Positions 8,152 through 15,198 of a stretch of DNA of 19,239 nucleotides are shown piece after piece. The notes below the pieces were generated by a model that ran no database searches, was not told the DNA's origin, and saw only the letters and a list, made by a program, of their open reading frames with translations. The position numbers were made by a program, and so were the translations under genes. Numbering within the stretch: position 1 is the first letter of the stretch; each line of letters opens with the position of its first letter. Origin of the DNA: JANQQZ01 sp039179915 (GTDB lineage Bacteria; Planctomycetota; Phycisphaerae; Phycisphaerales; UBA1924); assembly GCA_039179915.1 (NCBI GenBank), contig JBCDEF010000025.1:1-19239 (forward strand), given 5' to 3'.

Positions 8152-8453
8152 GCGGCTGCCCTTCCTTGCTGGAATCGCGTCGAGCCGAGCCGCATCACCG
8201 CGCGCCGAAGGCGGCCGACCTGGATGGCATGTAGTTCCCGGGCTCGATCACGATAATATGTGTCATGTCCTTCCCATCGACGTGGGACGAGACGAGCAGT
8301 AACCGATGACGGTAGGCCATCATGCGATTAGCAGCCGGGCTCGATGGGTGGCAGCAATCACCGAGAGGCATCTCGACTGACCGATCGCCACTGCATGGAA
8401 TCAAGTATCGCCTGCCGGGACGGCTCGATCCGCCTACAGATCCCGCCATCTAT
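8152..8453. other. Leader region between the ABC exporter and the IS
   Basis: This stretch lies upstream of the ABC ATPase gene and ends at the proposed left end of the IS. It must hold the promoter of the exporter, but I see no convincing -35/-10 pair; TATTAT near 8252-8257 (minus strand) is one weak -10 candidate. The only coding-like element is the 23-codon frame at 8195-8266. Confidence 0.4.
8195..8266 (-). CDS. Possible small protein or leader peptide, 23 aa
   Basis: An ATG at 8264-8266 preceded by GGGAAGGAC opens a 23-codon frame (begins MTHIIVIEPGNYMPS) that stops 43 nt before the ABC ATPase start. About 17 of 22 third positions are G or C, as in nearby real genes, and the amino acids are well mixed. 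It could be a leader peptide, a small protein or chance. The frame is open further upstream to 8449, but that extension looks non-coding. I do not recognise it. Confidence 0.3.
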   Translation of the reverse strand: MTHIIVIEPGNYMPSRSAAFGAR

Positions 8454-8476
8454 GTGGGCCAGGAGTGTGCGATTTG

Positions 8477-9712
8477 CTATGCGGCATCCGGGCAGCATTC
8501 CGAGACTCGAATGACCGGGTACGCCAGCCTTCGATCACCGCGTACGTGTCGCCGATGCAGCGTGATCCGCGGTTGTTCACCTCCTCTCTGTAAGACCAAT
8601 CTTGGCTCTGGAAGTGGCCTGCCCGCTTCCGCTTCGATCGGTGTCAGGATACCGTGGGCAGTATGGGGGCGGAACCGGTTGTGCCAATCGCGATAGCCAT
8701 CAAGCCGATGCTGGATAGCGGCGCTCGCGAGCGGCAGCCAAGCCCGCCGCGCCCATCGCTTTACGTTGCGGAAGACCCGCTCGACCTTTGCATTGAGGTG
8801 CCAGGTCCGGACTTGGCAGCGAACATGTGTCAGACCAAGTCCTTGGACTCGGCTACGAAAGCGCACACGGAACTGGCTGCCATGATCAGTTACGAGGAAC
8901 CGCGGCACTGTTTCACTCTTCTCCGCAGCCTGCTCGACCAACTCCGCGATGTCACTCGTGGTCGGCCTGTGGCCAAAGACATGCAATGCAACGATCCTGC
9001 GGCTAAAGCCGTCGACGATCGCCGCGATCTCGTATCGCTTCCACAGCACACGCAGATCAGTCATGTCGAGGTGCCCGACCTGGTTCGGCTGGGTCGGGTG
9101 CTGAACATGCTTTGGTGCCTTCGTGACGCGAGAGCAACCTACTGCATTGCCAGGTCTCTCGGGAGGCTCTTCCTGAAGCACACGTCTGACCGACGTCCGG
9201 CTGATCGTGATGCCGGCTCTGACGATGTGCCTTGCAATCGTGCGGGTGCCGAACTCGGGCTCGGGGAAGGCCACTCGGATCTCGTGGATGAGCCGGCGGA
9301 CGCCGTCGTGGATCCGGTTCCAGGGCGGACGCCCCAGCACCTGCTCAGCTCGCAGCTTGTCCTCAACAGCCCTCTGCCAATTGCGGATCGTGTTGGGATG
9401 GACAACGAACCGCTGAGCGGTTTCCTTGGTCGACCATCCACGCAGTCTCATGACCTCGAGAATCTGGGCTCGCTCGGTGGGCGCGTAGAACGGTCGCTGA
9501 TGACTCGGCTTCCGCCGGCGTTGGGATCGGAAGACATCGAGCTCGCGTTCGAGAAGGGCCGCATCGTGACTCGCTCCGTCGCGCTGGCCCATCATCCGCA
9601 CGATCGGGGAGGCGTGATCCAGCATCCTCGTCCTCGCAAGGACCGCGGCACGCATGAAAGTGGTCGCGATTCCGTCGGCTACCGCCCAAGGAGACCGGTT
9701 CAACTCCGACAT
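8477..9712 (-). CDS. DDE transposase with integrase core (IS3/IS481-like)
   Basis: The 411-residue protein has a helix-turn-helix region at about 82-120 (…RLRGWSTKETAQRFVVHPNT…) and an integrase core with the acidic triad D216 (GHLDMTD), D276 (VTDHGSQF) and E311 (NAKVERVF), 34 residues apart for the last two. After this come the W-H-N-R-F-R-P-H and TPIEA motifs seen near the end of IS3/IS481-type enzymes. It should cut and join DNA of its own element. No frameshift is visible, so it may be active. The start at ATG 9710-9712 is chosen for its GGGGAG ribosome binding site; an in-frame ATG at 9742 is the alternative. The stop is 22 bp from the proposed left end. Confidence 0.92.
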   Translation of the reverse strand: MSELNRSPWAVADGIATTFMRAAVLARTRMLDHASPIVRMMGQRDGASHDAALLERELDVFRSQRRRKPSHQRPFYAPTERAQILEVMRLRGWSTKETAQRFVVHPNTIRNWQRAVEDKLRAEQVLGRPPWNRIHDGVRRLIHEIRVAFPEPEFGTRTIARHIVRAGITISRTSVRRVLQEEPPERPGNAVGCSRVTKAPKHVQHPTQPNQVGHLDMTDLRVLWKRYEIAAIVDGFSRRIVALHVFGHRPTTSDIAELVEQAAEKSETVPRFLVTDHGSQFRVRFRSRVQGLGLTHVRCQVRTWHLNAKVERVFRNVKRWARRAWLPLASAAIQHRLDGYRDWHNRFRPHTAHGILTPIEAEAGRPLPEPRLVLQRGGEQPRITLHRRHVRGDRRLAYPVIRVSECCPDAA

Positions 9713-9731
9713 GTCGACTCCCCACGGCTGT

Positions 9732-9821
9732 TGTCCGGTCAATACAGCCGGACATTTTCAATCGGTGTCCCAGCATGCACTTACGGTCAGAACACCTGTC
9801 CCGGACCGGACACATCGGACA
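9732..9821. repeat. Cluster of six TGTCC/GGACA words beside the transposase start
   Basis: TGTCC occurs at 9732, 9766 and 9797, and GGACA at 9750, 9808 and 9817. The first pair forms a larger inverted repeat: TGTCCGG (9732-9738) and CCGGACA (9748-9754) with a 9-nt spacer. Six copies in 90 bp are far above the chance rate (about 0.2). They may be subterminal transposase-binding sites or an operator controlling the transposase gene. Confidence 0.5.
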
Positions 9822-9854
9822 CCACAAAGGGGATCCACAAACTCGCTGGCCCAC

Positions 9855-10057
9855 GACGCACAGGGTAGAAAGGAGGACATCCCAGCTCATCGCCCCAATT
9901 ACGCCGGTAGAGGATCAATGACAAAGGCCGCCCCATGGCGGCCCGAGAGACTGTTCGACATATCTGGGATCGCCCACCGCTCGTTACCAGACGCCAAATT
10001 CAAGATCTCTTCGATAGACCGGAATGGAAGGCCTCCTCAAGGCGATATACTGATGAC
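9855..10057. other. Leader region of the efflux-like operon
   Basis: The DNA between the proposed IS right end and the Cys-rich gene should hold the operon's promoter. TATACT at 10046-10051 is a fair -10 candidate but has no clear -35. An orphan AAAGGAGG (9869-9876) has no start codon at a useful distance. A strong hairpin lies at 9926-9943. Confidence 0.35.
9926..9943. terminator. GC-rich hairpin between the IS and the efflux-like operon
   Basis: GGCCGCC and GGCGGCC pair as a 7-bp stem with the loop CCAT. On the minus strand it is followed by TTTGTCATT, a weak T-tract, so it would work best as a terminator for minus-strand transcripts. No minus-strand gene ends here, so it may instead insulate the operon or be a remnant. 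Confidence 0.35.
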
Positions 10058-10480
10058 GTGCACCGATTGCTGGTCATCATTGCCGCAACCCTTCCCGCGC
10101 TGGCCTCCATGCAGGGCGTGGTGCTGTCGGTCTGCGAGAGCTGTGAGTGGAGCAGTTCAGCCGTTGAGACCTCGATAGCGTCTTCTGAGATAGCGTCTTC
10201 TGAGATAGCGTCTACTGATCAAGGCGGGTGCTGCGGAGTCGAGACAGGATCGATGCCATCTGATCAGGAAGACCGCCCTACGAATCACCCGTGCCCGGAT
10301 GACGATTGCCCTCGCCCGTGCTGCTCGGCGGTGAAGGCGCCCGTGCATTCTGTAAGCACCCCTCCCGCATGGATCATGGCAGATACGCGCGAGCATCTTT
10401 CGCCAGACGAAACGATGCGGGTTGCCTCGGCTTACCTCGAACGACTGCCCAAGCCTCCAAGACACGCGAAGTCCATCTAA
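10058..10480 (+). CDS. Small Cys-rich exported protein, unknown function
   Basis: Read from GTG at 10058 the product has 140 residues with a signal-peptide-like start (V/MHRLLVIIAATLPALASMQG). It is followed by cysteine motifs: C-E-S-C, C-C-G, and C-P-D-D-D-C-P-R-P-C-C. A low-complexity I-A-S-S-E triplet repeat follows the first motif, and a polar C-terminus ends PPRHAKSI. Nine Cys in a short exported protein suggest metal or redox binding, but that is inference; I do not recognise a family. The start is uncertain: the ribosome binding site is poor, and the frame is open back to an ATG at 9935, giving 181 residues. The adaptor gene begins 54 nt downstream on the same strand, which suggests a shared operon. 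Confidence 0.6.
   Translation: MHRLLVIIAATLPALASMQGVVLSVCESCEWSSSAVETSIASSEIASSEIASTDQGGCCGVETGSMPSDQEDRPTNHPCPDDDCPRPCCSAVKAPVHSVSTPPAWIMADTREHLSPDETMRVASAYLERLPKPPRHAKSI
10174..10218 (+). repeat. Three tandem 15-bp units inside the Cys-rich gene
   Basis: GATAGCGTCTTCTGA occurs at 10174-10188 and 10189-10203, and with one change at 10204-10218. The unit is a multiple of three, so copy changes keep the frame and only lengthen an I-A-S-S-E linker between two cysteine motifs. Confidence 0.85.
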
Positions 10481-10488
10481 CAGGACCG

Positions 10489-10505
10489 GTGCGCGCACAG
10501 CGCAC
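10489..10505 (+). other. Hairpin between the Cys-rich gene and the adaptor gene
   Basis: GTGCGC and GCGCAC form a 6-bp stem with a 5-nt loop, followed by TTCTCTC. It could weaken read-through or shield mRNA between two genes that need different protein amounts. There is no real T-run, so the role is open. Confidence 0.3.
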
Positions 10506-10534
10506 TTCTCTCGCGTCAATCTTGGAGGTATCCA

Positions 10535-12109
10535 ATGGACCCCGCATATCTTGGTGGCCTCGTTCAGGGCTCTGGGCCTCGATCTCGGTTCGGTTCCAAG
10601 CTCATCGTCGCCGCAGTCCTCGTAGCAATCATCGGCGTGGTCGCATGGTCGGCCTTGCCGGTACTTCGTCCCGCGCGATCGGTAGAGGTTGTTCAGGCGG
10701 TTTTCGTTCGTACGGATGCCTCGAAGCCGGCGGACGAATCCGACCGACCCCAGAAAGACGTGCCCACGGTCCAAGCACCCGGATGGCTTGAGGCTGAGCC
10801 GTTCTATATTGCCTGCACCGCGCTGGCTGATGGGATCGTCGAGTCGATCGATGTCCTCGAAGGCGACTACGTCGAGCGTGGCGAGATCGTCGCGCGCATG
10901 GTCGCTGAGGACTCGCAGATCCGTCTCCAAGTTGCCGAAGCCGAACTCGCGGATGCCCACGCAGCGCTCCGTGCTGCCGAGGTCGAACGACGCGCTGCCG
11001 AGGAGACACTTCAGGAACCGGTCGAGCTCCAGCGAGCGGTCGCGTCCCGCCAAGCCTCCGTCGCGGAGAACGATGCGGAGCTCGCGTTGCTGCCATCGCT
11101 GATTGAAGCGGCTTCTGCAACTCTGAAGCGGTTCGAAGAAGAGGCGGCGCGGGTTCGACGATCGCAGCAGGGTGGCGCGGCGAATGAACTCGAACTGATA
11201 GTTGCTGAGCAGCGCGAGGCGTCACAGCGTGCCGAGGTCGATGCGCTTCGGGGAAGAGAGCCGCTGTTGCAGGCACGAGCTGAGCGCTTACGGGCCGAAC
11301 TTCATGCCGCGGAGCGGAATCTGGAGCTCCGGATTGAGGATCGTCGCCGACTGCATGCTGCGGAGGCAGCCGTCGAGCTTGCAACTGCGGCAGTGGCGCG
11401 TGCGGAAGCTCGCCGGGCCGATGCGTCGCTCGAGCTGGAGCGAATGACGATCCGTGCACCGATTTCTGGGTATGTGCAGCGGCTCCACAAGGTGCCGGGT
11501 GACAAAGTTGTTCGCATGATGGACGCGTCACACTCGTCGCACGTCGCCCACCTCTACAACCCGGAGCAGCTCCGCGTGCGAGTGGATGTGCCGCTGGCCG
11601 ATGCCTCGCATATCTCGATCGGGCAGCCATGCGAGGTGGTCGTCGAGGTTCTTCCCGACCGCGTCTTCCGCGGCGAGGTGCTCCGGGCGACCCATGAGGC
11701 CGATCTCCAGAAAAACACGCTCGAGATCCAGGTCAAGGTGCACGAACCGGACCCTCTGCTTCGGCCCGAGATGTTGACACGTGTGAAGTTCCTTTCAGGA
11801 TCCGAAGGTGCTGCGAACACCCCAGATCGTGAGACTGAGAACCGGACCGATGTACTGCTCCCCGAGCGCGTCATCGAACAGAGCGACGGTGGATCACGCG
11901 TATGGGTCGTGCGGGATCGCAGGAACGACCGGGGGGTGCTCGATCCGGCTCCTGTTGATGTCGTGAGCCGCGAGGGTGGAGGCTGGGTTCGCGTCCGAGG
12001 CGGTGTTCAGCCCGGGGACCTGATTGCTGTTGGTCTGGCTAATCCCCAAGCTGGCGAACGAGTGACTGTATCCGGCATGGCCGAGGTCGACCGAGGAGGT
12101 GCATCGTGA
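10535..12109 (+). CDS. HlyD/MacA-like periplasmic adaptor of an efflux system
   Basis: The 524-residue adaptor has one membrane anchor (about 22-44, LIVAAVLVAIIGVVAWSAL). The first lipoyl half follows at about 98-123 (ADGIVESIDVLEGDYVERGE), then a long Ala/Glu/Arg-rich alpha-hairpin (about 124-305), the second lipoyl half (about 308-326, APISGYVQRLHKVPGDKVV), and a beta-barrel and membrane-proximal region to the end. Such adaptors link an inner-membrane transporter to an outer-membrane channel; no TolC-type gene is in the window. GGAGG lies 8 nt before the ATG at 10535. The ATPase gene starts within its stop codon. The coiled coil is long, about 90 residues per arm, and could reach far across the periplasm. 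The substrate is unknown. Confidence 0.9.
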   Translation: MDPAYLGGLVQGSGPRSRFGSKLIVAAVLVAIIGVVAWSALPVLRPARSVEVVQAVFVRTDASKPADESDRPQKDVPTVQAPGWLEAEPFYIACTALADGIVESIDVLEGDYVERGEIVARMVAEDSQIRLQVAEAELADAHAALRAAEVERRAAEETLQEPVELQRAVASRQASVAENDAELALLPSLIEAASATLKRFEEEAARVRRSQQGGAANELELIVAEQREASQRAEVDALRGREPLLQARAERLRAELHAAERNLELRIEDRRRLHAAEAAVELATAAVARAEARRADASLELERMTIRAPISGYVQRLHKVPGDKVVRMMDASHSSHVAHLYNPEQLRVRVDVPLADASHISIGQPCEVVVEVLPDRVFRGEVLRATHEADLQKNTLEIQVKVHEPDPLLRPEMLTRVKFLSGSEGAANTPDRETENRTDVLLPERVIEQSDGGSRVWVVRDRRNDRGVLDPAPVDVVSREGGGWVRVRGGVQPGDLIAVGLANPQAGERVTVSGMAEVDRGGAS

Positions 12110-12825
12110 CCACGCTGATTGAGTGCCGTGCGCTCACACGCGAATACCGGAAGGGCGAGGAGATCATCAGGCCGCTCGACGAGTTGAACCTCGATGTACC
12201 ACGGGGGGACTTTCTTGCGCTGATGGGACCGAGCGGGAGTGGCAAGACAACGCTGCTCAACCTGATCGCGGGTATCGATTCGCCAACGAGCGGCGACCTT
12301 GTCATCGACGGGTCGAACATCGGGGCGCTAAGCCGCAAGAAATTGGCGGCGTGGCGATCGAAGCACGTCGGCTACGTGTTCCAGCTCTACAACCTGGTCC
12401 CTGTGCTGACGGCATACGAGAACGTCGAGCTCCCGCTGTTGCTGCATCCTCTGAGCCGGCGCGAACGGCACGACCGGATCATGACGGCCCTCGATCGTGT
12501 CGGGATTGCCGATCGCCAGAGCCACTTTCCGCGTCAGCTCTCGGGCGGACAGGAACAGCGGGTCGCGATCGCGCGGGCGATCGTGACCGATCCAGAGATC
12601 ATCGTCGCCGACGAGCCCACGGGTGATCTGGACAAACCGTCTGCGCACGCGGTCATGAGGCTGCTGCAAGAGTTCAATCAAGAGTCAGGCAAGACGATCA
12701 TCATGGTGACGCACGACCCGAAGACCACCGAGTACGCCGCGAGGACGCTCCACCTCGACAAGGGGCGATTGGTTAAGAGTTCGGAGGGCGCGGAGCGCCT
12801 CGCTGCCGAGGAGGTGCCAGCATGA
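12106..12825 (+). CDS. MacB/LolD-like ABC ATP-binding protein
   Basis: The 239-residue ATPase has Walker A G41-PSGSGKT-T49, a Q-loop in VFQLYNLVP, signature LS146-GGQ, Walker B ending D169-E170-PTGDLD, and switch H203. The GDLD after Walker B and the LTAYENVELPL segment are typical of the MacB/LolD/FtsE group, which drives FtsX-type permeases by mechanotransmission. The GTG start at 12106 overlaps the adaptor stop (GTGA), and the end overlaps the first permease by ATGA, so translation is coupled. The signature reads LSGGQEQR instead of the common LSGGQQQR, a harmless variation. It should form the motor with the two permeases that follow. Confidence 0.93.
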   Translation: MTTLIECRALTREYRKGEEIIRPLDELNLDVPRGDFLALMGPSGSGKTTLLNLIAGIDSPTSGDLVIDGSNIGALSRKKLAAWRSKHVGYVFQLYNLVPVLTAYENVELPLLLHPLSRRERHDRIMTALDRVGIADRQSHFPRQLSGGQEQRVAIARAIVTDPEIIVADEPTGDLDKPSAHAVMRLLQEFNQESGKTIIMVTHDPKTTEYAARTLHLDKGRLVKSSEGAERLAAEEVPA

Positions 12826-13973
12826 GCCCCGCACGCTTCTTCCCATACGTCATCAAGCAGATCTCGCGACACAGAGTGCGGTCCGGGCTCACGATCGCCG
12901 GTATCGCGACTGCGATGTTCCTGTTCACTGCGGTGCAAGCCATGAACGCGGGAGTCACGCAGGCAACCTCCGCGACTGCGAACGACACGACCCTCGTGGT
13001 GTACCGCGAGGACAGATACTGCCCTGCTACGAGTCAGCTCCCCCAAGACTACCAGCGCCGGATCGAATCGGTGGACGGTGTTCTCAGCGCGACACCCATG
13101 AAGATCGTTGTCTCGAACTGTCGGACCAGCCTCGATGTGGTCACGTTCCGGGGTGTGCCCAAGGACGAGTTCATTGCGGAACGCCGCGATAAGATCGAGC
13201 TGATCGAGGGCTCGTTTGAAGATTGGCAACGACGCACTGATGCGGCTCTCGTGGGCGAGACTCTCGCGAGCCGACGCGGTTTCGAGCCGGGCATGACATT
13301 CAATGCTGCCGGGATTACCGCGTATGTCGCGGGCATCATCCGCTCGGACGACCCTCAGGATCACAATGTCGCGTACACCGCGCTGCCGTTTGTCCAGCTT
13401 GCCGGGCGAGACCAACTCGGTATCGTGACACAGTTCAACGTCATGGTCGAAGACGCGTCGATGCTTGATCGTGTTGCTGATGAGATCGATCTGTTGTTTG
13501 CCAACGCTCAGGAACCCACGGCCACGTTCACCGAGAAGGCGTTCATCGGAACGGTTGCCGATGACATCGTCGAACTCGTTGGTTTTGCACGCTGGCTCGG
13601 GCTGGGGTGTCTCGCGGCCGTGCTCGCTCTTGTGGCAAACTCGATCGTCCTAAGTGTGCAAAGCCGGGTCTCGGAGCATGCCGTACTTCAGACGCTCGGA
13701 TATTCAGGCGGGCAGGTTGCGATCCTGATCGTCGCCGAAGGACTCTTGCTGGCTCTTGCCGGCGGTGGCATCGGCGCTGCCGCGGCCGTCGGTGTTGCCC
13801 ACTACAGCAACATCGCGATGTCCGTCGAGGGCATATCCATTCCTGTGGCGGCAAGCAGCGGCCTCCTGCTGTCGGGTCTGCTCGTATGCGGTGCGATCGG
13901 CGTGTTGGCCGGACTCTTCCCGGCATGGCAAGCATCGCGGCGCGAGATCGCTGCGTGCTTCCGGGCGGCGTGA
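12822..13973 (+). CDS. FtsX/MacB-like ABC permease, first of two
   Basis: The 383-residue permease has one N-terminal membrane helix (about 20-40), a large periplasmic domain (about 45-255) and three C-terminal helices, the FtsX/MacB_PCD layout with four helices. The third and fourth helices are very rich in Ala and Gly (LLLALAGGGIGAAAAVGVA). The ATG overlaps the ATPase stop (ATGA). Two cysteines lie in the early periplasmic part (RYCPATS and SNCRTS) and could form a disulfide. The second permease starts 8 nt after the stop, so the pair probably works as a heterodimer with the ATPase. In MacB-type systems the periplasmic domain moves substrate already in the periplasm; the substrate is unknown here. 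Confidence 0.9.
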   Translation: MSPARFFPYVIKQISRHRVRSGLTIAGIATAMFLFTAVQAMNAGVTQATSATANDTTLVVYREDRYCPATSQLPQDYQRRIESVDGVLSATPMKIVVSNCRTSLDVVTFRGVPKDEFIAERRDKIELIEGSFEDWQRRTDAALVGETLASRRGFEPGMTFNAAGITAYVAGIIRSDDPQDHNVAYTALPFVQLAGRDQLGIVTQFNVMVEDASMLDRVADEIDLLFANAQEPTATFTEKAFIGTVADDIVELVGFARWLGLGCLAAVLALVANSIVLSVQSRVSEHAVLQTLGYSGGQVAILIVAEGLLLALAGGGIGAAAAVGVAHYSNIAMSVEGISIPVAASSGLLLSGLLVCGAIGVLAGLFPAWQASRREIAACFRAA

Positions 13974-13981
13974 GGATGAGC

Positions 13982-15166
13982 ATGAGACAGCTTCCATTTC
14001 ATTACGCCTTTCGGAACCTCGGACGCAGCGGCGTTCGGCTGGCTGCTTCGCTCGTTGGCTCATCACTCGTGGTGTTGCTGGTTCTGGCTTCGGGCGGCTT
14101 CATCCGAGGCATGCAGCTCACACTCTCGCAGGACGCGGGGCTGCACGAGAACGTCATGATTCTCGGTACGGGAAGCGAAGAAGGCGTCGAGCGATCGCAG
14201 ATCGACAGCTCGGTGGAGGGCATCGCTGCGGCGAGTATCGCGGGGATCAAGCAGCGAGCCGGCGTCATCTATGCCTCACCAGAGATTCACGCGGCCTTAC
14301 CCATCCGGGAGGACAGTGCGAGCGACGAGAATCGCGTCGCTGTGATGCGGGGTGTTCGGCCTGTCGCGTTGCTGGTGCACCCGCAGGTTGAGATTGTCGA
14401 TGGGCGTGCACCACGGCCGGGTCGTGACGAACTCATGGTCGGCGACTTGGCTGCGACCCGGCTCGGCTTGCCCGACGACCGGCTCGCGCTTGGACGTACT
14501 GTCCACTTTGACGATCGTGACTGGACGGTGGTCGGGCATTTCAGCGCACCAAACACGGTGATGAACGCTGAGATCTGGCTCCCGCTCACAGACCTCCAGA
14601 TCGCGACCAATCGGTCAGCTTCCCTGTCATGCGTGATCGTCACGCTCGACGATTCGGCACAGGCCGATGCATTCGCGGAGGTGGATCTCTTCGCAAAGAG
14701 CCGTCTCGATCTTGAGATCACGGCGATACGGGAGCACGAGTACTACGCCTCGATCGCTGCGTTTTACGGACCAATCCGGTTCATGGTCATCGTCACGGCC
14801 ATACTCATCGCCTCGGGCGGCATACTTGGCGGTCTTAACACGATGTATGCCGCGTTCGCCGCTCGGGTTCGTGAGGTTGGGATGCTTCAGGCGCTCGGCT
14901 TTACCAGGATCGCGATCGTCGCCAACCTGACCGAAGAGTCTGTGTTTGCTTCGGCGTGCGGCGCGCTCATCGGAACGCTCCTTGGTTTGTTGCTGCTCGA
15001 TGGCATCGCGGTTCGTTTCTCGATGGGTGCCTTTGCCCTCGTCATGGACGCACCCGTCGTGCTCATCGGCGTTGCTGGTGGGCTGCTCGTCGGCCTCGTC
15101 GGAGCGATCCCGCCCGCTGTTCGTTGTCTACGCCTCCCGGTCAACGAGGCGTTGAAGTCATTCTGA
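13982..15166 (+). CDS. FtsX/MacB-like ABC permease, second of two
   Basis: This 394-residue permease has the same layout as the preceding one: helix one at about 16-38 (AASLVGSSLVVLLVLASGGF), a periplasmic domain (about 45-255) and three C-terminal helices, including FMVIVTAILIASGGILGG and VVLIGVAGGLLVGLVGAI. The motif A-A-R-V-R-E-V-G-M-L-Q-A-L-G-F between helices two and three is the coupling-helix region of FtsX-type permeases. I use ATG 13982 because GAGG lies 6 nt before it; ATG 13976 in the same frame is possible but has no spacing for a ribosome binding site. The sequence differs enough from the first permease that they are not a recent copy. The two probably form a heterodimer. Confidence 0.88.
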   Translation: MRQLPFHYAFRNLGRSGVRLAASLVGSSLVVLLVLASGGFIRGMQLTLSQDAGLHENVMILGTGSEEGVERSQIDSSVEGIAAASIAGIKQRAGVIYASPEIHAALPIREDSASDENRVAVMRGVRPVALLVHPQVEIVDGRAPRPGRDELMVGDLAATRLGLPDDRLALGRTVHFDDRDWTVVGHFSAPNTVMNAEIWLPLTDLQIATNRSASLSCVIVTLDDSAQADAFAEVDLFAKSRLDLEITAIREHEYYASIAAFYGPIRFMVIVTAILIASGGILGGLNTMYAAFAARVREVGMLQALGFTRIAIVANLTEESVFASACGALIGTLLGLLLLDGIAVRFSMGAFALVMDAPVVLIGVAGGLLVGLVGAIPPAVRCLRLPVNEALKSF

Positions 15167-15198
15167 TCGTTTCACTCGTTGTCATGAAAGGCACTGCC

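Larger units (their letters stand above)
8454..9854 (-). mobile_element. Insertion sequence with one DDE transposase gene; ends proposed
   Basis: The plus-strand sequence from 8454 (GTGGGCCAGGAGTGTGCGAT) matches the minus-strand sequence from 9854 (GTGGGCCAGCGAGTTTGTGG): nine identical bases, then a gapped match over about 12 more. These could be the terminal inverted repeats of a 1401-bp element holding the transposase gene. I see no target-site duplication, so the exact ends are uncertain; the transposase itself is not in doubt. Next to the transposase start lies a cluster of TGTCC/GGACA words. Confidence 0.45.

Noticed and set aside
8270..8449. N-terminal extension of the small frame at 8195-8266 to ATG 8449
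   Set aside because: No ribosome binding site and a composition unlike a real protein; it may be partly upstream control DNA.
9869..9876. Perfect ribosome-binding-like AAAGGAGG
   Set aside because: No start codon lies at a useful distance on the plus strand and no gene follows in phase.
9935..10057. Upstream start (ATG 9935) for the Cys-rich protein
   Set aside because: It would bury the signal-peptide-like segment behind about 41 polar residues; the GTG at 10058 gives a normal exported protein. Kept as an alternative.
10157..11630. Two long minus-strand open frames (10157-11053 and 10629-11630)
   Set aside because: They lie opposite the Cys-rich and adaptor genes, overlap each other, and have the Arg/His/Pro-rich look of shadow frames.
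11829..11842. GTGAGACTGAGAAC as a third Fur-like site
   Set aside because: Only one half matches, and it lies inside the adaptor coding region.
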